Source: a bacterium
GTDB taxonomy: Bacteria > Gemmatimonadota > Gemmatimonadetes > Gemmatimonadales > Gemmatimonadaceae
Reading direction: 5' to 3'
Assembly (NCBI GenBank): GCA_021802745.1
Contig: JAJZRK010000014.1
Location: forward strand, 1 to 23,721
DNA length: 23,721 bases
Shown: in pieces, positions 1-7,100 of the stretch
How positions within the stretch are numbered: the stretch's first letter is position 1
Layout: each line of letters opens with the position of its first letter
Position numbers and translations under genes: made by a program
The notes under the pieces: model-generated
The model's input: the letters and a program-made list of their open reading frames with translations, nothing else
Told to the model about the DNA's origin: nothing
Databases searched by the model: none

Positions 1-169
1 GGCGGTCCTCGCGCAGGTGCGCGGTGATGCCGTCGGCGCCTGCCGCCTCGCACACGGCAGCGGCGAGCGCCGGATCAGGTTCGTCGGTGAGGCGGGCCTG
101 ACGGATCGTCGCGACGTGATCAATGTTGATGCAGAGGCGGAGATGCCCTGGGCCGCCAGTTGCTGTCAT
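1..169 (-). CDS. pdxJ: Pyridoxine 5'-phosphate synthase, N-terminal part (cut by window edge)
   Basis: PdxJ condenses 3-amino-2-oxopropyl phosphate with deoxyxylulose 5-phosphate, the last ring-forming step of DXP-dependent vitamin B6 synthesis in the cytosol. Only the first 56 codons are present. They show the family's N-terminal strand [13 protein letters not shown] (residues 14-26, with Asn15, Asp17 and His18 in the positions of the conserved phosphate/active-site residues) and the second strand [12 protein letters not shown] (45-56, with His51 and Arg53). The ATG at 169 is preceded by a good Shine-Dalgarno (GAGGTGG on the minus strand, about 5 nt upstream). The gene is divergent from the lipoprotein gene starting at 215, and the two share a 45-bp intergenic region. 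The family assignment rests on these motifs and is secure despite the truncation. Confidence 0.93.
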   Translation of the reverse strand, partial: MTATGGPGHLRLCINIDHVATIRQARLTDEPDPALAAAVCEAAGADGITAHLREDR

Positions 170-188
170 AGTCCACCTCATCCGTAAT

Positions 189-204
189 CGCGGATCGCTC
201 CGCG
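189..204. promoter_or_regulatory. Small perfect dyad between divergent pdxJ and the lipoprotein gene
   Basis: CGCGGA (189-194) and TCCGCG (199-204) form a 6-bp perfect inverted repeat around a TCGC loop. It lies directly upstream of the GGGAG ribosome-binding site of the GTG-started gene at 215, inside the short divergent intergenic region. It could be an operator or only a short mRNA hairpin. No function is shown. Confidence 0.3.
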
Positions 205-214
205 GGAGTCTTCA

Positions 215-685
215 GTGAATCGAGCCGTCCTGCTGTTGCTGCTGCCCGTCCTTGCCGCCTGTCACACCCTGCCGGGCGGCGGCGCCGGCACCGGCGCCGC
301 TTCGCCGAACGCGGCCATCCAGCAGTTCCTTGCCGCGGCGCGGAGCAAGGACCTCAAGGCGATGGCGTCCGTGTGGGGGACCGAGAAAGGGCCAGCCAGC
401 CGAACGATGGACCAGAGGGAGCTCGAGCGCCGCGAGTTGATAATGATCCAGTGCCTCTCGCATGAACAAGCCACCCTGGGGGCGCCGACGCCAGGCGAGG
501 CGGGGCGGCTCCGCATTCCCGTGACGCTCACGCTGCTGACCCTCAAGGCGACGCCCGCGTTCACCGTCGTGCGCGGCCCCGCCGATCGCTGGTACGTCTG
601 GGACCTGGAGATTGACCAGCTGCGCGACGGTGGCTTCTGCGGTGCGTCCACGACGCCTCCCGGCGCAACGACGGCAGCGCGCTAG
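215..685 (+). CDS. Small secreted lipoprotein, unknown function
   Basis: This 156-residue protein starts with GTG at 215, 6 nt after GGGAG. Residues 1-16 form a lipoprotein signal: a run of five Leu (6-10) leads to the lipobox LAAC with Cys16, so the mature protein should be lipid-anchored. A Gly/Ala-rich linker (about 20-30) follows, then a compact domain of about 110 residues that opens with an NAAIQQFLAAARSKDLKAMASVWG helix-like segment and has alternating strands ending at VRGPADRWYVWDLEIDQL. That layout resembles small NTF2-like or DUF4878-type folds, but I cannot assign a family. Two Cys (about 80 and 142) could form a disulfide. It stands alone, convergent with the epimerase gene and separated from it by a strong hairpin. 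Confidence 0.8.
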   Translation: MNRAVLLLLLPVLAACHTLPGGGAGTGAASPNAAIQQFLAAARSKDLKAMASVWGTEKGPASRTMDQRELERRELIMIQCLSHEQATLGAPTPGEAGRLRIPVTLTLLTLKATPAFTVVRGPADRWYVWDLEIDQLRDGGFCGASTTPPGATTAAR

Positions 686-733
686 GCCGGCACACCGCCG
701 CCGGCACACCGCCAAGTGCGCGCCCGTGCGATA

Positions 734-772
734 GGGGCGGCGAGCTCCCGGTTCTCCGGGGCTTGCCGCCCC
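734..772. terminator. Strong hairpin between convergent genes (terminator-like, no U-tract)
   Basis: GGGGCGGC (734-741) pairs with GCCGCCCC (765-772). The stem continues through AGC/GCT and CCCGG/CCGGG to a TTCT tetraloop at 752-755, with one bulged base and a wobble pair. It sits 48 bp after the lipoprotein stop and 3 bp after the epimerase stop, so it could end transcription from both sides. Neither flank has a T-run, so it may act as an mRNA 3'-end stabiliser or in Rho-assisted termination. Confidence 0.6.
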
Positions 773-774
773 GA

Positions 775-1185
775 TTAGTATTCGGAGAGTTCGATGAGCA
801 CACCGCCCGTCGACTTCGGATGCAGGAAGGCAATGCGCTTGCCCTCGGCGCCGACGCGCGGTGCATCATCAATGAGCGTGACCCCGACCGCCTTCGCCTT
901 GGCGAGGGTGTCGTCGAGGTCATCAACATAGAAACAGACGTGGTGAATGCCCGGGCCCCGCTTGTCCACGAATTTCGCGATCGGCGAGTTGGCGACGACG
1001 GGCTCGAGGAGTTCCACGAGGGAGTCGCCGGCCGCGAGGCCGGCAATGCGGGCGCCATCGGCATCGTCGAGCGGCACCGCGGGCAGGCCGAGCACGTCGC
1101 GGTAGAACGGCAGGACGTCGGGAAGCGCACGCACGGCGACGCCGAGGTGGGCGATGCGGGTGCCACGACGAGCGGTAGTGGTCAC
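775..1185 (-). CDS. mce: Methylmalonyl-CoA epimerase
   Basis: This 136-residue protein of the glyoxalase/VOC fold interconverts (S)- and (R)-methylmalonyl-CoA, linking propionyl-CoA carboxylation to the B12-dependent mutase. Two beta-alpha-beta-beta-beta halves are visible. The first opens with IAHLGVAV (metal ligand His13) and has SLVELLEP (55-62). The second has GIHHVCFYVDDLD (79-91, His81/82) and ends with GGVLIELSEY (Glu132), giving the usual VOC metal-ligand set. Length is typical for the family (about 130-150). The start is a GTG at 1185 with GGAG about 10 nt upstream. The mutase and carboxylase are not in the window. It is divergent from trxA. Confidence 0.92.
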   Translation of the reverse strand: MTTTARRGTRIAHLGVAVRALPDVLPFYRDVLGLPAVPLDDADGARIAGLAAGDSLVELLEPVVANSPIAKFVDKRGPGIHHVCFYVDDLDDTLAKAKAVGVTLIDDAPRVGAEGKRIAFLHPKSTGGVLIELSEY

Positions 1186-1220
1186 GACAGGGTGCTCCGG
1201 CAGCAGGGTGGGCGCCTAAC

Positions 1221-1226
1221 ATTATC
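1221..1226 (-). promoter_or_regulatory. Possible -10 box for mce
   Basis: Read on the minus strand this is GATAAT (5 of 6 matches to TATAAT), preceded by TG one base upstream as in an extended -10. It lies about 36 bp upstream of the mce GTG, in the 85-bp divergent mce/trxA gap. No convincing -35 is visible, so this is a weak prediction. Confidence 0.3.
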
Positions 1227-1270
1227 AAGCACGACGCGTGCATGGCACCGTCGCGGCGGAGGCGAGTTCA

Positions 1271-1600
1271 ATGGCGGGTATTCTGACGGTGGTGACAGAC
1301 GCCGATTTCGAGCAGGAAGTCGAAAAGCATCAGGGCGTGACGGTGGTGGATTTCTGGGCGGTCTGGTGCGGCCCGTGCCGCATGATCGCGCCGATCCTCG
1401 AGCAGCTCTCGGTGGAGTATGAGGGCAAGGTGAAAGTCTGCAAGCTGGACGTGGACACGAACCAGCGGACCTCCATGCGCTTCAACGTGCGCTCGATCCC
1501 CACGATGCTGTTCTTCAAGGACGGCAAGGTGGTGGACATGGTGATTGGCGCCGTCCCGAAGTCGGCGTTGGAAGCGAAGTTCAAGGCGCATACGGCCTGA
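1271..1600 (+). CDS. trxA: Thioredoxin
   Basis: This is a 109-residue single-domain thioredoxin, a cytosolic disulfide reductase. The active site WCGPC is at residues 32-36 in the canonical context VVDFWAVWCGPCRMIAP, the buried Asp is in DFW, and the cis-proline is Pro77 in RSIPTM. An extra Cys in the KVCKLDVD strand is not part of the active site. The ATG at 1271 is chosen because GGAGG lies 8 nt upstream and family members begin at this point. A GTG-type extension back to 1238 would add 11 residues with no support. The gene is followed by two hairpins, the second a textbook intrinsic terminator, so it is probably monocistronic. Confidence 0.95.
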   Translation: MAGILTVVTDADFEQEVEKHQGVTVVDFWAVWCGPCRMIAPILEQLSVEYEGKVKVCKLDVDTNQRTSMRFNVRSIPTMLFFKDGKVVDMVIGAVPKSALEAKFKAHTA

Positions 1601-1611
1601 GCGCCGTTGCG

Positions 1612-1631
1612 GCGGGGGGTACCACCCCCGC
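1612..1631 (+). terminator. First hairpin downstream of trxA
   Basis: GCGGGGG (1612-1618) and CCCCCGC (1625-1631) make a perfect 7-bp GC stem with a 6-nt loop, 12 nt after the trxA stop. There is no T-tract. It precedes the true terminator by 10 nt and may protect the 3' end or act as a pause site. Confidence 0.55.
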
Positions 1632-1640
1632 AGAATTAGG

Positions 1641-1675
1641 TCCGGGCACCGACGTCACGGCGCCCGGATTTTTTT
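1641..1675 (+). terminator. Rho-independent terminator of trxA
   Basis: TCCGGGC (1641-1647) pairs with GCCCGGA (1662-1668), with extra CCG/CGG pairing inside the 14-nt loop, and is followed at once by seven T (1669-1675). It separates trxA from the unknown gene starting at 1694, so that gene needs its own promoter or readthrough. Confidence 0.9.
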
Positions 1676-1693
1676 CGTCCGCTCTCCCCATTC

Positions 1694-2038
1694 ATGCCAG
1701 TCGCCGCCGGACAACCTAGGTACCCCAAGGTCAGGGCCCTGCTTCCCCGGACGCGGCTCGCCTACGTTCATCTCCAGAATCTGCTGACCGACGCCAAGCG
1801 CGACCGCGCGGCGCGCGTCTTCGGGTACGTGGCCATCTGGCTGCCCGAGGAACTCCTCCTGCTGTACATGGAGGAGGGCGACGTGGTGAACGCGACGGCC
1901 ACGGCCGACGGCCGCCGGTGGCGGGCGCTCCGATCGGCGAAGCGGTGGCCAAGGTGCCCAGCGCGGCGGAGTACGGCGAGATCTGCTTCCATGAGGCGGA
2001 GGACGAGCAGCTGGCGGCGATGTACGCGGCGCAGGTGA
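1694..2038 (+). CDS. Unknown protein, 5' fragment of an apparently frameshifted gene
   Basis: I do not recognise the family. From the ATG at 1694 the reading frame looks like genuine protein to about residue 74: it opens with a basic segment, then has a helix-like LAYVHLQNLLTDAKRDRAARVFGYVAIWLP, then LPEELLLLYMEEGDVVNATATADG. After about 1912 it turns into an Arg/Ser/Cys-rich shadow frame (RRWRALRSAKRWPRCPARRS...) that looks non-coding. The continuation with normal composition lies in the next frame over (see 1918-2676). The natural protein is therefore probably the two pieces joined, needing a -1 shift near 1905-1925. Either one base was lost in the genome or assembly, or the gene is broken. 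No clear Shine-Dalgarno precedes 1694, and the trxA terminator ends only 18 bp upstream. Confidence 0.6.
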   Translation: MPVAAGQPRYPKVRALLPRTRLAYVHLQNLLTDAKRDRAARVFGYVAIWLPEELLLLYMEEGDVVNATATADGRRWRALRSAKRWPRCPARRSTARSASMRRRTSSWRRCTRRR

Positions 2039-2676
2039 CGCCGGACCTCGGATGGCCGTCCGAACTGGCGGCGACGAGCTCGTCGGCCGTGCTCGGCAAC
2101 CTCATGGCGACGCTGTTCGACGGGGTGGTGGAGATCATGGCCGACGGCGGCGTGAACTACGTCGTGTTCCAGCATGGGATGCCGCTGCGTTGGTACTACG
2201 CGGACGACGCCGTGGGGGCGGACGGCAGCACGCGCGTGCGCCCGCTGCTCGACCGGGCGTTCCAGAACGGGGGGTGGGCGCGCCGCTGGGATGTGCCGCC
2301 GGCGCTCCCCAATCAGGCGGCGCCGGCGCTCATCGCGGCGTACCGCGACCTCGTGGCCACGCTCGTGCGTCGGCTGCAGGAGAGCGGGGCGGAGAGCGCG
2401 CTCCCCGTGGCGGAGCATGCTCGGCATCACCTGATGGGGCAGCACCCGGCGCTGGAGCGGTTCTCGCTCACGATCCCGAGCCAGCGCGATCCGGTGGTGG
2501 ACGCGCCGGCGCTCTCGGCGGCGATTGCCGCCTGGCTCGGCGAAACGCTCTGGCACCTCCACCTGCCGGAGGGCGTGACGGCCGAGCAGCTGCTGGCGGA
2601 GGTGACGCGCTCGCGCCGGCACCTGTTCCAGGCGGCGGGGCTCTTTGAGGCCCTGCCGTGGAACATTCCGTGGTAG
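1918..2676 (+). CDS. Unknown conserved-looking protein, 3' fragment (main body) of the same gene
   Basis: The open frame runs from a GTG at 1918 for 252 residues and continues the protein begun at 1694. It opens with APIGEAVAKVPSAAEYGEICFHEAEDEQLAAMYAAQ, then VNYVVFQHGMPLRWYYADDAVG, then a helical C-terminal half ending in LPWNIPW. No known catalytic motif or membrane segment is visible, so it is probably a cytosolic alpha/beta protein of unknown role. The GTG has no convincing ribosome-binding site and the frame is open further upstream, which supports a join to the 5' fragment rather than an independent gene. Its stop (2674-2676) overlaps the start of rsmI, so the two should be translationally coupled. 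If the join is right the full product is about 325 residues. Confidence 0.7.
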   Translation: MAGAPIGEAVAKVPSAAEYGEICFHEAEDEQLAAMYAAQVTPDLGWPSELAATSSSAVLGNLMATLFDGVVEIMADGGVNYVVFQHGMPLRWYYADDAVGADGSTRVRPLLDRAFQNGGWARRWDVPPALPNQAAPALIAAYRDLVATLVRRLQESGAESALPVAEHARHHLMGQHPALERFSLTIPSQRDPVVDAPALSAAIAAWLGETLWHLHLPEGVTAEQLLAEVTRSRRHLFQAAGLFEALPWNIPW

Positions 2677-3497
2677 ACGCGGTCGGCGTCCTCTACATCG
2701 TCAGCACGCCCATTGGGAACCTCGGGGACCTGAGCACACGCGCGCTGGAGACGCTGCGCGCGGCCGATGCCATTCTCGCCGAGGACACGCGGCATACGCG
2801 CACCCTGCTGTCGCACTTCGACCTGCACACGCCGCTCGAGTCGTACCACGAACACAACGAGGCGGCGACCACGCCGTCACTGGTGGGGCGGCTGCAGCTC
2901 GGGGCGCGGCTCGCGCTCGTGAGCGACGCGGGCACGCCGCTGCTCAGCGATCCGGGGGCGCGGCTGGTGCAGGCGGCGGTCGCCGCCGGCATATCGGTGG
3001 TGCCGGTGCCGGGCGCCTCGGCGCTGCTCGCCGCGCTCGTTGGCGCCGCGCTGCCGGCCGACCGGTTCACCTTCTTCGGCTTCGTGCCGCGCAAGGGGCC
3101 GGAGCGCCGCGCCATGCTGGCTGACATCGCCGCGCTTCATCACACGGCGGTGTTGTACGAGGCGCCGAACCGCGTCGCGGCCACGCTCGAGGCGCTTGCG
3201 GCCGCCGGTGCCGCCGACCGCGAGGCGGTGGTGGCGCGCGAGCTGACCAAGCAGTTCGAGGAGTTCTGCCGCGGCACGGTGGGCACGCTGGCGGCGCAGT
3301 TTGCCGAAGCGCCCCCACGCGGCGAGGTGGTGCTAGTCGTCCGGGGCGGCGCAACGCCCGCGCTCGACGAGGGGGCGCTGCGCGCCCGTGCGGCCGCACT
3401 GCGGGCCGACGGGTTGAGCGCTCGGGACGTGGTGCGCCTTCTCATGGAGGACGAAGGCGCCCCCCGCAATCTCGCGTATCGCCTCGCCCACGAGTGA
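2658..3497 (+). CDS. rsmI: 16S rRNA 2'-O-ribose C1402 methyltransferase
   Basis: RsmI uses SAM to methylate the 2'-OH of C1402 in the decoding centre of 16S rRNA. The 279-residue protein matches family length. It shows the tetrapyrrole-methylase fold signatures in order: YIVSTPIGNLGDLSTRA (13-29), AEDTRHTRTLL, LVSDAGTPLLSDPG, VPGASALLAAL, FFGFVPRKGPERR, VLYEAPNR and VARELTKQFEEFCRG, plus the C-terminal helical segment. The GTG at 2658 has GAGG 8 nt upstream. A second in-frame GTG at 2670 is possible but lies too far from that site. The start overlaps the end of the upstream unknown gene by 19 bp and the stop overlaps the next gene's possible GTG start, so it sits inside an operon. Confidence 0.95.
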   Translation: MEHSVVDAVGVLYIVSTPIGNLGDLSTRALETLRAADAILAEDTRHTRTLLSHFDLHTPLESYHEHNEAATTPSLVGRLQLGARLALVSDAGTPLLSDPGARLVQAAVAAGISVVPVPGASALLAALVGAALPADRFTFFGFVPRKGPERRAMLADIAALHHTAVLYEAPNRVAATLEALAAAGAADREAVVARELTKQFEEFCRGTVGTLAAQFAEAPPRGEVVLVVRGGATPALDEGALRARAAALRADGLSARDVVRLLMEDEGAPRNLAYRLAHE

Positions 3498-3499
3498 GC

Positions 3500-4192
3500 A
3501 TGCGCCTTCCGACGATTCTCCTGCTCGCGCTTCCATGGCTGGGCGGCGCCGCCCCGGTGCCGGCCGCCGCGCCCGCCGCGCCATCGCACCTCGCCGTGGC
3601 CCGGCTGCAGTATGACGGCGGCGGCGACTGGTATGCCAACCCGTCGAGCCTGCCCAACCTGATCGCCGCCATTCGCCAGCGGACGACGCTCGACGTGGAT
3701 CCCAAGGAAGCGCGCGTGACCCTGATGGACGACCGGCTGTGGGACTATCCGTTTCTCCACCTCACGGGACACGGGAACATCCGGCTGACCGACGCGGAGG
3801 TGCCGCGCCTGCGCGAGTACCTGCTGAAGGGCGGCTTCCTGCACGCGGACGACAACTACGGGCTCGACGATTCGTTCCGGCGCGAACTCAAGCGCGTCTT
3901 CCCCGATCGCGAGCTGGTGGACGTGCCGTTGCGGCACCCGGTCTACCACGCGGTGTACGATTTTCCGCAGGGCGTGCCGAAGATCCACGAGCATGACGGC
4001 AAGCCGGCACGCGGCCTGGGGCTCTTCATCGGCGACCGCCTGGCCGTCTTCTACAGTTACGAGAGCGACCTCGGCAACGGATGGGAGGATGTGGGGACGT
4101 ACAAGGACGATCCGGCCGAGCTGCACGAGCAGGCGCTGCGCATGGGCGTGAACCTGTTCGTGTACGCCGTCACGAGCCGACCCGGCGCATGA
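3500..4192 (+). CDS. DUF4159 family secreted protein
   Basis: The protein is about 230 residues with an N-terminal signal peptide (MRLPTILLLALPWLGGAAP, then an Ala/Pro-rich cleavage region). The mature part carries the DUF4159 pattern: HLAVARLQYDGGGDWYANPSSLPNLIAAI, then PFLHLTGHGNIRLTDAEVPRLREYLLKGGFLHADDNYG, and a C-terminal GWEDVGTYKDDPAEL...GVNLFVYAVT. DUF4159 domains have a class-I-GATase-like flavodoxin fold without a proven activity and usually sit with DUF4175, BatA or MoxR genes in envelope-associated operons. A GTG at 3494 overlapping the rsmI stop is an alternative start adding two residues; I prefer the ATG at 3500. The end overlaps the DUF4175 start (ATGA at 4189-4192). Biochemical role is unknown. 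Confidence 0.85.
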   Translation: MRLPTILLLALPWLGGAAPVPAAAPAAPSHLAVARLQYDGGGDWYANPSSLPNLIAAIRQRTTLDVDPKEARVTLMDDRLWDYPFLHLTGHGNIRLTDAEVPRLREYLLKGGFLHADDNYGLDDSFRRELKRVFPDRELVDVPLRHPVYHAVYDFPQGVPKIHEHDGKPARGLGLFIGDRLAVFYSYESDLGNGWEDVGTYKDDPAELHEQALRMGVNLFVYAVTSRPGA

Positions 4193-7100
4193 CGACCGTT
4201 GACCGCCTGCTCGCCGAGCATGCCCGCGTTGCCCGCCTGATGCGCACGGCGATGGGGCTGCGCATTGGGGCGATGGCGCTGGCGGCGCTGACGCTCGGCG
4301 CGATGGTCCTTGGCAAGGCGCGGTGGCTCGGCTTGCCGCGCGCGCTGCCGATGCTGCTGTGGGTATTGGCGGCGGCCGCCGCCTGGGGCGTGTGGCAGCT
4401 GCAGCGCCGCCGGCGTCGCGCGCGGACGTCGCCGGGTGACATCGCGCAGGCCATCGAGGCGGAGCGCGGCCTGCGCGACGGCGCGGCGCGCACGCTGCTC
4501 GAGGTGGCGCCGCAAGGCGGCCCGTTCGTGGCGCGGGCCGATGCGCTGCTCGGCGCGCGCCTGGGCGCGGAGCCACTGGCACCGCGGCTCCGGCGGCAGA
4601 CGCTGCGCACGCTGCTCGGCGCGTCCGCCACCGTGCTGACCATCGTGGCCGGCGCGGTGGGAACAGGCGGCACGCACCGCGACGGCTGGCGTGCCCTCCT
4701 GCATCCGGCGTCCGCGTGGGCCGGCACGCTGCTTCCAGCCATCACGTTCGACGATCCGCCCGCGGGGCTGCTGCGCGGCGACACGGCGCCGCTGCGCGTG
4801 CATGCGCCCGGCCGGCAGGCGCTCACCATTCGCCAGCGGGCCACGGGCGGCGCGTGGTGCGACACGACGCTCCTGGTGCGCGACGGGACCGCGGCGTGGC
4901 GTGTGGGCCCGCTGGACGCCGATGTGCTGCTCGTTGCCACCGACGGCCGCGCGGAATCCGACACGCTGCGGCTGCGGCTCGCCGAGCGGTCGTTTGTCGG
5001 CGACGTGGCAATTGCCGCGCACTTCCCGGCCTACCTCGCGCGCGCGGACGAGTCGTTGCCGCCGGAGGCGACGCTGCGCGTGCCGCAGGGCACGCAGCTG
5101 ACCATCACCGGGCGGGCCTCGGAGCCGCTCGCGAGCATCGCCCTCGGCGGTGACGCGGCGCGCGTGCCGCTCACGGTGAGCGGACGCGGCTTCACGGGGC
5201 GGTTCTCGCCGCGCTCGAGCGGGACGCTGCTGTGGCGGGCAGCGGGGGTTGGCGGGCCCATCGCCGACCTTCCGGCGCCGCTGCAGCTGGAGGTGGTGCC
5301 CGATTCCGCGCCGCAGGTGGACTTTCTGGCGCCGAGCGCCGATTCCAGCCTCACGCCGTCGGGCGCGGTGCGCGTGGCCGTGGCGGCAATAGACGACCGC
5401 GTCCTGCGCGACGTGACGCTCGCCGTGTGGACGCGGCACGCCGATGGCCGCACGAGCGCGCCGCAGGCGCGGCGGCTGTTCGACGGCGGGTCGCCGTCGT
5501 ACCTCGGCGCGATGGTGCTGGAACTCGGCGCGCTGTCGCTGCAGCCGGGCGACGAGGTGCACGTGCAGGCGAGCGCCCATGACGACGCGCCGTGGGGGCA
5601 GGTGGGGAAGAGCCGCGAACTGCTGCTGCGGGTGCCGGCGGTGGAGGACCAGCGGCGCGAGGCGCGGGCGGCGGCGGATTCGCTGGTGAGCAAGGCGCTG
5701 GCGGCGGCGCGCGCCCAACAGCGGCTGGAACAGCGGACGAATGAGGCGGCGCGCGCGCGCACGCCGACGAAGACGGGGAAGGCCGGCGCGCGCCGGGCGC
5801 CCGACGCGATGTCGTACGACGCCGCGGAGAAGGCGAAGGCGCTCGCGAAAGAACAGGCGGCGATGGCCGATCGCTCGCGCGAGGTGCAGGAGGCGACGCG
5901 CGAACTCGAGGAGCGGCTGCGCGCCGCCGGCGGGCTCGACAGCTCCCTCCAGGCGCAGCTGCGCGAAGCGCAGCAGTTGATGCGCGAAGCCATGACGCCC
6001 GAGCTGATGGCCGCCATGAAGAAGCTCGAGGGCGCCGCGCAGGACCTGTCGCAGGACCGCGCCCGGCAGTCGCTGGGTGAACTGGCCGAGCAGCAGAAGC
6101 GCCTGCGCGAGGCGCTGGAGCGGACCGCCGAGATGCTCAAGCGCGCCGCGCTCGAGGGGCAGATGAAGACGCTGCGCGAGGACGCCGTCTCGATGGCAAG
6201 GCGCCAGCAGCAGCTCGCCGACTCGGGCATGGCCGATGCGGCGCGCGCGAAGACCGTGGCGGAGCAGACGGCACAGCTCGCCCGCGAGATCCAGCAGCTG
6301 CAGCAGCGCCTCGAGCGCGAGCGCGCCAATGCCGGGGCGCGGCAGGCCGAAGGGGCGGCGAACCAGGCGCAGGCGTCGCGCGAGGCGATGCAGCGCGCGG
6401 CGCAGGAACCGACGAAGCAAGGACGCGAGCAGGCCGCCCGCGAGGCCGCGCAGGCCATGCAGCAGGCGGGCAAGTCGCTGTCGGAGGCGCGCGAGAAGCA
6501 GGTGGCGGCGTGGAAGGACGACGTCACGGGGTCGCTGGACAAGGCGGTCCAGGAGATGATGCAGATGGCCCGCCAGCAGGAACAGCTGGCGGAGCAGGTG
6601 CAGGGGAAGAGCGCAGGGGAACAACAGGGCGACGTGCGGGGCCAGCAGAGCGCACTGCAGCAGGGCGTGCAGCGCGCGAGTGAGCGACTGGCCGACCAGG
6701 CGAAGAAGAGCGCCATGGTCTCACCGGGGGCGCAGCAGGCGATGCGCGATGCGCAGCAGGCGATGCGCGATGCGCAGCAGCGCGTGGACCAGGCGATGCG
6801 CGATGCGAACAACGCCCAGCAGGGGCAGGGGAGCCGGTCGCAGCAGGCGAGCTCGATGCGCGAGGCGGCGCAGGCCCTCCGCCAGGCGGCGAGCGCGCTG
6901 GCGCGCGACCGCGAGCGGGTGAAGGGGGCACAGTCGGGGAGCGGCGTGCCCGAGATGATCGAGGAGCTGCAGAAACTCGCCCAGCAGCAGGGGGCGCTGA
7001 ACTCGCAGATGATCGGACTCTTCCCGATGCCGAACCAGCGCCAGGGGGCGGATGCGGCGTCGCTCGACAAGGCGCGCGTGCTCGCGCGGCAGCAGCGCGC

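Noticed and set aside
1905..1925. Programmed -1 ribosomal frameshift site
   Set aside because: No X-XXY-YYZ slippery heptamer and no obvious downstream stem at the right distance; an indel is the simpler reading.
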